From positions 1 to 40,292 of the forward strand of contig JAPYTU010000003.1 in the NCBI GenBank assembly GCA_029940715.1: a stretch of 40,292 bases of DNA, read 5' to 3'. This DNA is from Cytophagales bacterium (GTDB lineage: Bacteria > Bacteroidota > Bacteroidia > Cytophagales > MED-G16). The position numbers and the translations under genes were made by a program. Positions 1 through 8,936 of the stretch are shown in pieces (position 1 is the stretch's first letter; each line of letters opens with the position of its first letter). Under the pieces are notes generated by a model, which saw only the letters and a program-made list of their open reading frames with translations, ran no database searches and was not told the origin of the DNA.

Positions 1-44
1 GGAAATTAATTTATCTATTTTTGCAAGCCTAAAAATAGGTTTTT

Positions 45-191
45 ATGCTATCAGTTTCCAATTTATCCATACAATTTGGTAAGAGAGTTCTTTTTGACGA
101 TGTTAGAGTACTACAATTAACAATGACAACTGCTATGGTATTAGCGGAGCAAATGGTTCCGGAAATATTTCATTTTAAATTACTTCTTGAC
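45..191 (+). pseudogene. Relic of the 5' end of an ABC-F family ATPase gene (frameshifted, truncated)
   Basis: ATG at 45 encodes MLSVSNLSIQFGKRVLFDDV, typical of an ABC-F N-terminus. The match continues in another frame as NDNCYGISGANGSGN (122-166, broken Walker A), then returns to the first frame as KLLLD. No downstream ABC-F sequence before the opposing gene at 256. Confidence 0.7.
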
Positions 192-255
192 ACAATCTTC
201 ATCCTTACGAGAAACTAATAACAAAAAAGAAAATAAGAATAAAAAGGTGAATAAT

Positions 256-1434
256 CTATTCATTAAAATAATTAGAAAGTCTATAATTCAAATTTTCTCT
301 AATATTCAACCAGAAAAAATTATAATCAGCGGAATGAAAACTTTCTTTTTCAAAAATTTTGATCCATGGAATAGCAATTTTTTTAATCTGTAGAGATCCT
401 TCTTCCGATTCAACCACTATAGAATTTTCTTTTTTAATTTTTAAATTATTTATAGGCAATTTAAAAACATTATATTTAAAAAATTGAAAAAAACTAGGCA
501 TCAAAATACCTTTATGTTCTGTAATTAAATTAGGTTTATCATCTGAAGAAAAAGTAACAGGATTAGTTGCTATAACATCATCATATAATTCATTATTATA
601 TGGATTAAAATTGTTACCAAATGTATTCCATGACATAAAACAATTCATATCATCAGGGTTTTTACATGGAAAATAATCTTTAAAATTATTTTCAACGGGC
701 ATTCCAACTAAATATGAAAGTATTAGTTTTTCTCTCAGTTCTTTATTTGGTAATATAACTTCTTTAAGTAATCTAATAGCATGAAGTGTTCCCTGACTAT
801 GTGCAGCTAAGATAATTTTTTTATCCTGATTTTCTAATTCAACATATTTTAAAAATGCCCTTTTTAGATCACTATAGGCTAAATTATAAGATTCTTTTGC
901 AAAAGCACGTAGTTTATTATTTTCATAACTAAACAATTTTAAAGAATTATAAAGTGATGAATAAAGCTCATCTTTATATGAATTAAAATTGTTTTTTAAT
1001 TTAGGATCAAAAGCAATTTTATTTAATAATTCATTAGAATTATGATACACTAAACCATCATAAAATAACTGTCTATATAATGGAGCATATACATTAGCTA
1101 TACCAGAAAATACACTCGCTTGATTTTTTATAGCGAGTGTATTAACTCTTTTTATATGATCTAAATCTTCAGTATCTGAATTCCATAAATTACCATTATA
1201 ACCTGAATAATATACTGTCGGATATATGTAAAATACATCTACCTTAGATTTAAAATCTGATGACGAATTAATATAATTCTTGGGAAGGGGCACTTCTTTT
1301 TTAGAAGATGATGCCCAATTATTTTTGTATTTATAATCAGGAGATTTTGGATAACCACTATATGATACTAAATACTTCGTTGACGAACAACTAGAAATAA
1401 TAAATATCGTTAGTAAAAAATAAAAATTTTTCAT
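256..1434 (-). CDS. DUF3089-like alpha/beta-hydrolase lipoprotein
   Basis: Lipobox ISSCSS at N-terminus; motifs VDVFYIYPTVYY, NVYAPLYRQ and nucleophile elbow AAHSQGT typical of DUF3089. Confidence 0.75.
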   Translation of the reverse strand: MKNFYFLLTIFIISSCSSTKYLVSYSGYPKSPDYKYKNNWASSSKKEVPLPKNYINSSSDFKSKVDVFYIYPTVYYSGYNGNLWNSDTEDLDHIKRVNTLAIKNQASVFSGIANVYAPLYRQLFYDGLVYHNSNELLNKIAFDPKLKNNFNSYKDELYSSLYNSLKLFSYENNKLRAFAKESYNLAYSDLKRAFLKYVELENQDKKIILAAHSQGTLHAIRLLKEVILPNKELREKLILSYLVGMPVENNFKDYFPCKNPDDMNCFMSWNTFGNNFNPYNNELYDDVIATNPVTFSSDDKPNLITEHKGILMPSFFQFFKYNVFKLPINNLKIKKENSIVVESEEGSLQIKKIAIPWIKIFEKESFHSADYNFFWLNIRENLNYRLSNYFNE

Positions 1435-1472
1435 TGTAAATGATTAAATTGATTCAATATTTTATCTTAAAA

Positions 1473-2639
1473 ATGAACACATTAAAAATAACATTTATAA
1501 CATTATTTTTTGTACTTTTTAGTGGAAATATTATTTCAAATGATAAATCCAATAAACCAAGAAAACTTTTCTTTCCAAATATTGATGGATACCAAACACT
1601 TATTTCAGATTTACACCAACACACAATTTTTTCTGATGGTTTAGTATGGCCAACTATTCGTGTGGATGAAGCAATATACGATGGAGTAGATGTAATATCA
1701 ATGACAGAGCATTTAGAGTATCAACCCCATAGAGAAGATATTCCAAATAAAGACAGAAATAGAGCATACCACTTAACAAAAAGCTATGCTGATAATTTAA
1801 ATAAAAGAAAAAAAGACGATAAAGAACTAATAGTTATAAATGGTCAAGAAATTACAAAAAGCATGCCTCCAGGACATATAAATGCTGTTTTTATAAATGA
1901 AGCAAATAATTTATTACATAAAGATTCACTTACTGGAATCTTAGAAGCAAATAAACAAGGTGCATTTCTATTTTGGAATCATCCAGCATGGCCAGCTCAA
2001 AGAAGTGATGGAATTGCAAGATTAGATGACTATCATAAATACTTAATATCAAACAAATATTTACATGGAATTGAAGTGGTTAATGAGCTAGATTACTCAG
2101 AAGAAGCTTTTCAAATTGCCATTGATAATAATTTAACAATAATGGGAACTTCTGACATTCACGGACTGATAGATTGGATGTTCAAAATTCCTAAGTATGG
2201 TCACAGGCCTGTAACTTTAATATTTTCAAAATCCAAAAAATTAGAAGATATAAAAAATGCTCTTTTCAATGGAAGAACGGTTATTTATTACAATGATTTA
2301 CTCATTGGTAAAAGTATAAATCTAAAACCACTCATTGAAAAAAGTCTAGAAATATCCATAAAAGGGGAAGTAAATCAAGGTTACTCTGAAGATGGAGAAA
2401 GCTCAATTGTTAATATTGAAATTAAAAATCATTCGAGTGCAGATATTATTTTAGAAAATAATTCTGATTATACATTTGAAAATAATGCTGATATATTTAC
2501 AATAAAAGGGTTAAACTCTATAATTCTTAAAACTAAAGTAGGTAAAAGAAAAATTGAAGATCATTTAAATTTTAAAGTTTTAAATGGAATAATAGCACCA
2601 AAAGAATATCTTAAGATAAAACTAGCAACAGGTACTTAA
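1473..2639 (+). CDS. PHP-domain phosphoesterase (Sb-PDE-like), secreted
   Basis: PHP motifs DLHQHTIFSDG, MTEHLEY, FWNHPAWP, GTSDIHG. The ORF track starts at 1440, but the internal Met at 1473 (MNTLKITFITLFFVLFSG) gives a clean signal peptide. Confidence 0.75.
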   Translation: MNTLKITFITLFFVLFSGNIISNDKSNKPRKLFFPNIDGYQTLISDLHQHTIFSDGLVWPTIRVDEAIYDGVDVISMTEHLEYQPHREDIPNKDRNRAYHLTKSYADNLNKRKKDDKELIVINGQEITKSMPPGHINAVFINEANNLLHKDSLTGILEANKQGAFLFWNHPAWPAQRSDGIARLDDYHKYLISNKYLHGIEVVNELDYSEEAFQIAIDNNLTIMGTSDIHGLIDWMFKIPKYGHRPVTLIFSKSKKLEDIKNALFNGRTVIYYNDLLIGKSINLKPLIEKSLEISIKGEVNQGYSEDGESSIVNIEIKNHSSADIILENNSDYTFENNADIFTIKGLNSIILKTKVGKRKIEDHLNFKVLNGIIAPKEYLKIKLATGT

Positions 2640-2642
2640 ATA

Positions 2643-3557
2643 ATGAATCTTAATGTAAAAAATGAAACAGATACATTGGTATCTGTTGTATTAGGAATAG
2701 CAGAGAATTTAGGCCCCAAACCAACAATAGAAAATTGTATTGATCCAAAAACAAAATTTCATATATTAAACAATACATACCCAAAAGAAGATGACTGCAT
2801 AAAAGAAATTGAAAATTTTAAAAACGTATTAAAAAAACATAATATTAACGTTTTAAGGCCTAAGAATAACATCCAAGCTCTAAATCAAATTTTTACAAGA
2901 GACATATCTTTTGTTGTTGAAAATAAATTATTTATACCTGAAATAATTAAAGAAAGAAATAATGAAAAAAATGGAATAAATTCAATAATTGATAATCTTA
3001 GAAATGATCAAAAAATAATTATACCAAAACATATCAAAATTGAAGGAGGAGACATAATACTTAATGATGAATTCATTTTTATTGGATATACTGAAAATAA
3101 TAAATATGTTAATTTAAAAGTATCTAGAACGAATAAAGAATCCCTTGACTACATACAAGAGCAATTTCCAGATAAAACAATAATTGGTATTAAATTGATA
3201 AAAAATGATAAAGACCCTAAAAATAATATATTACATCTTGACTGTACAATGCAACCAATTGGTAATAAAAAAATAATCATATATGAAAATGGCATTTATG
3301 ATAAAAAAGATAGAGATACAATATATGAGATCTATGGAGAAAAGAATTTAGTAAAAATAAATCAAGAAGAAATGTATGAGGGGTGTTCAAATATTTTTTC
3401 AATCAATAAAAAAACTATCGTTTCTGATACAACATTTACTAGACTAAATGAGGAGCTTGAAAGACTAAATTTTTTAATTGAAAAAGTAAATTATAGAGAA
3501 ATATCAAAATTTGGAGGATTATTTAGATGTAGTACTTTACCATTAGAAAGAAAGTAA
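2643..3557 (+). CDS. Arginine deiminase/dimethylargininase-like protein (amidinotransferase fold)
   Basis: Motifs FTRD, EGGD, HLDCTMQPIG and C-terminal catalytic Cys in FRCSTLPLER. Confidence 0.75.
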   Translation: MNLNVKNETDTLVSVVLGIAENLGPKPTIENCIDPKTKFHILNNTYPKEDDCIKEIENFKNVLKKHNINVLRPKNNIQALNQIFTRDISFVVENKLFIPEIIKERNNEKNGINSIIDNLRNDQKIIIPKHIKIEGGDIILNDEFIFIGYTENNKYVNLKVSRTNKESLDYIQEQFPDKTIIGIKLIKNDKDPKNNILHLDCTMQPIGNKKIIIYENGIYDKKDRDTIYEIYGEKNLVKINQEEMYEGCSNIFSINKKTIVSDTTFTRLNEELERLNFLIEKVNYREISKFGGLFRCSTLPLERK

Positions 3558-3576
3558 TAAATCTACCTAAAATATC

Positions 3577-3597
3577 ATTAAATTAATATAATTTAAT
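3577..3597. repeat. AT-only inverted repeat ATTAAATTA-ata-TAATTTAAT
   Basis: Perfect 9-bp arms with 3-bp spacer, 7 bp upstream of the left direct repeat. Confidence 0.5.
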
Positions 3598-3603
3598 ATA
3601 TTG

Positions 3604-3627
3604 CAGGATACATTATAGGATACATAA
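3604..3627 (+). repeat. Left 24-bp direct repeat of the integrase unit
   Basis: caggatacattataggatacataa; the start codon of the integrase-like ORF follows immediately (ATG 3628). Confidence 0.95.
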
Positions 3628-4797
3628 ATGAAAATTCAAATTTGGAGAAGAAAAAATAAAGAAAAAGAAAAATATAATTTATACATCAGATACAGACTAA
3701 GTCAGATAAAAGCAAAAGTTGAAAGCTTAAAATTATGGGAGTGGATTTCACCTAACAATATTAGCCAAAAAGAACATAATTTAAATGTCAAAAGAGCATA
3801 TGAGGAAATTCTTAGGAGAAAAAAAGACGATCTTGAAAATAATAGAAGTAAAATAGATTTTAACAGCAAACAGTCAGATGAATTTGAATTTATTTTTAAA
3901 AAATATTCAAAAATTAAAAATTATAATGCTGTATTTAATTTTCTAAAAAAAATTGACTATAACATAGAAAAGAAAAAAATAAATTCAATCAACAAAACTT
4001 ATTTGAATCAATTAAAATATAAAATAGAAAATAAAATCAAAAATAATAATATAAAAGGAACTACATCTGCAAAATATTGGAATAATTTTAAAAGTGTACT
4101 AATACATTTAAATGATAACGGTATTTGTGACTACCCAAGAGTTGGAGGAATTACTTATAAAAAAGAAAACTCTAAAATTTATACCTTTAATAGTGAAGAA
4201 ATAAAAAAACTTAGAAAATCTACTCCAGAAAAATGGAAAGACTTAAAAAAAGCATTTTTCTTTTCATATAACACGGGACTAAAAATAGGTAAGATTGTAA
4301 AATTAAAATGGAAAAATTTATATAAAACAAATAATGATAAAAAAACAATACATTATTTTAAAATCAATAATAATAATGAGACATTAACAAACTCATTACC
4401 AAAAAATATTAGAAAAATGATTGGAAAAAGAAAATCTAATAATGAATTGGTATTCACATTACCAGAAAAACAATCAAATAGATCAAAAATATTTAGAGAG
4501 TGGTTGAATAAATTAAATATCAATGAAAAGAAAAAATTTAATGATGGAGTAAATAATTATGCAAAAAATTTATATGATAAAACAAAAAATATTTACAAAG
4601 TAGCTTCAGCATTAGGACACAATTCTATCAACAAAACAAAAGAAATTTATAACTATATGGAAAATTATGATTTTCTAGAAAATGAAAATATTATAATAGA
4701 AAATTTAGAAGAAAATATAAATCAAACTAAAAGTAAATCTCTATTTAAAAAAGGTAATCTATTAAGTTATAGAATAAAAAAAAATCAGGATACATGA
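3628..4797 (+). CDS. Degenerate tyrosine recombinase/phage-integrase-like protein (SAM-like N-terminal domain)
   Basis: LKLWEWISPNNISQKEHN (Bacteroidota integrase N-terminal pattern), FFFSYNTGLKIGKIVKLKW (box I), VASALGHNSINKTKEIYNYM (LGH...Y). Canonical box I Arg and HxxR are substituted. Confidence 0.75.
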   Translation: MKIQIWRRKNKEKEKYNLYIRYRLSQIKAKVESLKLWEWISPNNISQKEHNLNVKRAYEEILRRKKDDLENNRSKIDFNSKQSDEFEFIFKKYSKIKNYNAVFNFLKKIDYNIEKKKINSINKTYLNQLKYKIENKIKNNNIKGTTSAKYWNNFKSVLIHLNDNGICDYPRVGGITYKKENSKIYTFNSEEIKKLRKSTPEKWKDLKKAFFFSYNTGLKIGKIVKLKWKNLYKTNNDKKTIHYFKINNNNETLTNSLPKNIRKMIGKRKSNNELVFTLPEKQSNRSKIFREWLNKLNINEKKKFNDGVNNYAKNLYDKTKNIYKVASALGHNSINKTKEIYNYMENYDFLENENIIIENLEENINQTKSKSLFKKGNLLSYRIKKNQDT

Positions 4798-4809
4798 TAG
4801 GATACATAA
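4786..4809 (+). repeat. Right 24-bp direct repeat of the integrase unit
   Basis: caggatacatgataggatacataa; one mismatch to 3604-3627; contains the integrase-like ORF's stop codon. Confidence 0.95.
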
Positions 4810-4869
4810 TAAGAAAATATAGATTAAATTGATAATAAAGTAATAAATAATAATAGAAAAATAATAAAA

Positions 4870-5811
4870 ATGAACTTTTCACAAATCACATCAAGTTTAA
4901 TAATGGTTAAACCTAAACACTTTAACTATAACAAAGAGACAGCAAATAATAACCATTTTCAAAAAGAAGAAAAAATCTTAAATAAAAATGAGATTCAACT
5001 AAAAGCAATTGAAGAATTTGAAAAAATGGTTGAAATAATTAGAAAAGAAAAAATTGAAATTCATGTTTTTAATGATAGAGATAATATAAAGACAACAGAT
5101 AGTATTTTTCCAAATAATTGGATAACTCTACATGAAGATGGAACGGTCATAATATATCCGATGTTCTCAAAAAATAGAAGAAAGGAAAAAAGAAAAGATT
5201 TAACAGAAAAATTGAAAAATAAAGGATATAATATTAACAAAATTATTGACTTATCAAGTTATGAAAAGAAAAAACAATATCTTGAAGGTACTGGAAGCAT
5301 GATACTTGATAGAAAAAACAAAATATGTTATGCCGCATTATCTAAAAGAACAAATGAAATTGTCTTAAATCAACTCTGTAAACTTATAAATTACAAACTT
5401 TTAAAATTTAAAGCATACCAATCTTATAAAAATAAAAGAAAATTAATATATCACACAAATGTTATGATGTGTTTAGCTGATGAATATGCAATAATATGCT
5501 TAGAAAGTATTGATGATGAAAGTGAAAAAAAATTACTAATTAAAAGTCTAAATAATACCAAAAAACAAATAATTGAAATTTCCGAAGGGCAATGCAAAAA
5601 TTTTGTGGGAAATATGCTTCAAGTAAAAAATAAAAAAAATAACAAATACTTAATTATGAGTGAAACAGCTAATAAAAGTCTCAATTTATCTCAAAAAAAA
5701 TCACTTGAAAAATACAATAAATTATTATACAGTAACATAAAATTAATAGAAAAAATAGGAGGGGGTGGGGCAAGATGCATGATTGCAGAAAACTTTTTAC
5801 AAAAAGAATAA
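4870..5811 (+). CDS. CtlX-like citrulline hydrolase / amidinotransferase-fold protein
   Basis: SIFPNNWITLHEDGTVIIYPM, GTGSMILDR, HTNVMMCLAD, GGGGARCMIAE (catalytic Cys) fit CtlX-type proteins. Confidence 0.75.
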   Translation: MNFSQITSSLIMVKPKHFNYNKETANNNHFQKEEKILNKNEIQLKAIEEFEKMVEIIRKEKIEIHVFNDRDNIKTTDSIFPNNWITLHEDGTVIIYPMFSKNRRKEKRKDLTEKLKNKGYNINKIIDLSSYEKKKQYLEGTGSMILDRKNKICYAALSKRTNEIVLNQLCKLINYKLLKFKAYQSYKNKRKLIYHTNVMMCLADEYAIICLESIDDESEKKLLIKSLNNTKKQIIEISEGQCKNFVGNMLQVKNKKNNKYLIMSETANKSLNLSQKKSLEKYNKLLYSNIKLIEKIGGGGARCMIAENFLQKE

Positions 5812-5836
5812 AAGATGTAAATTGTAAAAAAAATAA

Positions 5837-6223
5837 ATGAGAAAAAAAGCAATTCTAACAAAAAAAGCTCCTTTACCAATTGGGCCATACAATCAAGCAA
5901 TACAATTTGATAGTTTACTATTTATTTCAGGTCAAATACCACTTAATCCAAAAAACGGAAAATTAATTTCATCAGGAATAAAAGAAGAAACAAATAAAGT
6001 CATGACTAATATCCAATATATTCTCGAAGAAGCAAAAATGAATTTTAATAATGTTGTAAAGACTACAATCTTCCTAAAAGACATGAATGACTTTGTTGAA
6101 GTTAATACTGAATATGCAAAGTTTTTTGAAAATTGTATTCCACCAGCTAGAGAAACTGTACAAGTATCACAATTACCAAAAAATGTAAATATTGAAATTT
6201 CTTGTATAGCAATTAAAGACTAA
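5837..6223 (+). CDS. ridA: RidA family (YjgF/UK114) deaminase
   Basis: KAPLPIGPYNQAIQFDSLLFISGQIPLNPKNGKL ... PPARETVQVSQLPKNVNIEI. Confidence 0.9.
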   Translation: MRKKAILTKKAPLPIGPYNQAIQFDSLLFISGQIPLNPKNGKLISSGIKEETNKVMTNIQYILEEAKMNFNNVVKTTIFLKDMNDFVEVNTEYAKFFENCIPPARETVQVSQLPKNVNIEISCIAIKD

Positions 6224-7747
6224 ATGTCAGATAATATTAGATTAAGGTTTGCACCAAGCCCAACAGGACCTCTACATATAGGAGGTCTAAGAACCGCATT
6301 ATATAATTACTTGATCTCAAAAAAATCAAAAGGAAAATTTATACTTAGAATTGAAGATACAGACCTAAAAAGGTATAATAAAAAGGCAGAAAAACACATT
6401 TTAGATTCGCTTAAATGGTGCGGAATATCACCTGATGAAAGTCCAGAAAAACCTGGAAATTATGGCCCATACAGACAATCTGAAAGAAAAAACATATACA
6501 AAAAATTTATTGCCATACTCATAAAATCAGGAAACGCTTATTTTGCTTTTGATAAAAAAGAAAAATTAGAAGAAAAGAGAAAAAAGTGTGAAAAAAATGG
6601 AGAAACATTTATTTATAATTGGCACAATAGATTAAAATTTAACAATTCTTTATCTATCAGAAATGAAAAAACTAAAAAACTAACTCAGAATAATAATTAT
6701 GTTGTCAGATTTAAAACAGTTCATTCTGGTAAGAGTAAAAATATGATAACAGTTAATGATGAAATAAGAGGAAAAATACAAGTTGATCTAAATAATTTAG
6801 ATGACAAAATAATATGTAAAAGTGATGGAATGCCAACGTATCATCTAGCTAATGTAGTAGATGATTACCTAATGAAAATTACTCACGTAATAAGAGGTGA
6901 AGAATGGTTGCCTTCATTAGCATTACACTGTCAACTATATAATGCTTTTGGATGGGAAAAACCAAAATTTGCTCATCTCCCATTAATACTCAAACCTACA
7001 GGAACTGGAAAATTAAGTAAGAGAGATGGAGAAAAATACGGATTTCCAGTTTACCCTATAAAATGGAAAGATGAATCAAAAAAATCTGAAATTAAAGGAT
7101 TTAAAGAATTAGGATATGAATCAAAAGCATTAATAAATTTTATATGTTTTATAGGTTGGAATCCAGGAAATGAAAATGAAATTTTATCTCTAAATGAATT
7201 AATAGAAAATTTTTCAATAAATAGAATAATTAAATCTGGCGCTAAATATGATATAGAAAAAGCAAAATGGTTTAACCAATCATATGTAAGAAAATTACCT
7301 AATAAAACTTTTAAAATTATTCTAGAAAATAAAATTAATATTTCCCAGCTAAACAGCGAAAGAATTAATAAAATAATTGAACTTTTGAAAGAAAGATTAA
7401 CCTTTAAAAACGATATATTAATTGAATCAAATAATATTTTAGAAGAACCCAAAAATTTAGATAAAAATTTTATTAATAAAGAATGGTCAAAAGATTTAAA
7501 TAATGTAATAATAGAATTAAATAGATATATTAAAGAAAATCATCTTATAAAACCTGAAAAAATAAAAGATTATTATTTAAATCAGTTAAAAAATAATAAT
7601 ATAAAAATTGGAATAGGTATGCAAGCATTAAGATTATGCATAATAGGAAAAATTAGTGGTCCAGATCTATTTATAATAATTGAAATATTAGGAAATTCTA
7701 AAATAAATAAAAGAATATCAAAAACACTAAACAAGATCAATGATTAA
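6224..7747 (+). CDS. gltX: Glutamyl-tRNA synthetase
   Basis: RFAPSPTGPLHIGGLRTALYNY, LRIEDTD, KLSKRDG. Confidence 0.95.
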   Translation: MSDNIRLRFAPSPTGPLHIGGLRTALYNYLISKKSKGKFILRIEDTDLKRYNKKAEKHILDSLKWCGISPDESPEKPGNYGPYRQSERKNIYKKFIAILIKSGNAYFAFDKKEKLEEKRKKCEKNGETFIYNWHNRLKFNNSLSIRNEKTKKLTQNNNYVVRFKTVHSGKSKNMITVNDEIRGKIQVDLNNLDDKIICKSDGMPTYHLANVVDDYLMKITHVIRGEEWLPSLALHCQLYNAFGWEKPKFAHLPLILKPTGTGKLSKRDGEKYGFPVYPIKWKDESKKSEIKGFKELGYESKALINFICFIGWNPGNENEILSLNELIENFSINRIIKSGAKYDIEKAKWFNQSYVRKLPNKTFKIILENKINISQLNSERINKIIELLKERLTFKNDILIESNNILEEPKNLDKNFINKEWSKDLNNVIIELNRYIKENHLIKPEKIKDYYLNQLKNNNIKIGIGMQALRLCIIGKISGPDLFIIIEILGNSKINKRISKTLNKIND

Positions 7748-8936
7748 AATTGGTATAATTAAAGAAAATAAAATTCCAACTGATAATAGGGCTCCTCTAA
7801 CTCCAAAACAGGCCAAAAAAATTCAAAATAATGGAATAGACATAGTTTGTCAAACTAGCGATATAAGATGCTTTTCTGATATAGAATACAAAAAATATAA
7901 TATCAAAATTGTTGATAATCTAGATGATCGCGATATCATTTTTGGAATTAAAGAAGTTCCAATAAAAAATTTGATAAAAAATAAAACTTATTTTTTCTTT
8001 TCACACACTATTAAAAAACAACCTCAAAATGAGAAATTGCTTAAAGAAGGCATTAAAAAAAAGATAAAACTTATAGATTATGAATGTTTAATAGAAAACA
8101 ATTTACGAATTATTGCTTTTGGAAAATATGCTGGTATCGTTGGATCATATAATTCATTACTTGCATATGGAATAAAAACAAAAAAATTTTATTTAAAAAG
8201 TCTATCTAAATTCAAAGACTATAAAAATTTAAAAAATAAAATTAAAAATATTAAAATAAATGAAGCTTTTAAAATTTTAATTATAGGTAATGGTAAAGTA
8301 GCAAATGGAGCAACAGAACTGCTCGATTTATTAAAAATAAAAAAAATAAATACATCAAATTATATTAATAAGGAATATTCATACCCTGTATATTGTCAAC
8401 TTGAAGTCACTGATTATATGAAAAACCCCGATGACACTAGCTTTGTTGAGAACGAATATTTTAATAATCCAAAACTATTTAAGTCAAATTTTTATAAATA
8501 TAGTAAAGCAACAGATATTTTAATTAATGCAGCCTACTGGGATCCTAAATCACCAAAATTATTTGAAGAAGACTTTATAATGAATAAAAATTTTAAAACT
8601 AGAGTTATTGGAGATATAAGTTGTGATATAAATGGAGCCATACCATGCACAAAAAAGGCTTCTACAATAAAAGACCCATTTTATGATTACAATTCAAAAA
8701 CAAAAAATATAGAAAAAGCTTTTAACAACAAAAGTAATATCACTATTATGGCTGTTGATAACTTGCCATCCGAACTCCCAAAAGATTCTTCCAAATTTTT
8801 TGGAGAAATTATTATCAAAAAAATAATTCCTCTAATTGCATCTGCAAAAAGATCAAGTATTATTGAAAATGCTACAATAATAAAAAATGGTCAGTTAACC
8901 CCTAAATATGATTATTTAACGGACTATATTAAATGA
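7740..8936 (+). CDS. Saccharopine dehydrogenase (LYS1-like)/alanine dehydrogenase-fold oxidoreductase
   Basis: KIGIIKENKIPTDNRAPLTP N-terminus, GKYAGIVGSYNSLLAYG, ILIIGNGKVANGA, VIGDISCDINGAIPCT. Confidence 0.7.
   Translation: MIKIGIIKENKIPTDNRAPLTPKQAKKIQNNGIDIVCQTSDIRCFSDIEYKKYNIKIVDNLDDRDIIFGIKEVPIKNLIKNKTYFFFSHTIKKQPQNEKLLKEGIKKKIKLIDYECLIENNLRIIAFGKYAGIVGSYNSLLAYGIKTKKFYLKSLSKFKDYKNLKNKIKNIKINEAFKILIIGNGKVANGATELLDLLKIKKINTSNYINKEYSYPVYCQLEVTDYMKNPDDTSFVENEYFNNPKLFKSNFYKYSKATDILINAAYWDPKSPKLFEEDFIMNKNFKTRVIGDISCDINGAIPCTKKASTIKDPFYDYNSKTKNIEKAFNNKSNITIMAVDNLPSELPKDSSKFFGEIIIKKIIPLIASAKRSSIIENATIIKNGQLTPKYDYLTDYIK

Larger units (their letters stand above)
3604..4809 (+). mobile_element. 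Putative minimal integrase-only element flanked by direct repeats
   Basis: One integrase-like ORF between two 24-bp direct repeats (23/24 identical), lying between two deiminase-fold genes. Confidence 0.5.

Noticed and set aside
25-44. Small CCTA-aaaa-TAGG hairpin with T run before the ABC-F relic
   Set aside because: Four-bp AT-leaning stem; too weak to call a terminator, and expected by chance in this composition.
187-393. Plus-strand 68-aa ORF in the track
   Set aside because: Overlaps the end of the DUF3089-like gene on the opposite strand, starts inside the ABC-F relic and has low-complexity K/N-rich sequence.
7051-7452. Minus-strand 133-aa ORF inside gltX
   Set aside because: Antisense shadow of a clear glutamyl-tRNA synthetase; F/S/L/I-rich translation typical of the reverse of K/N-rich genes.
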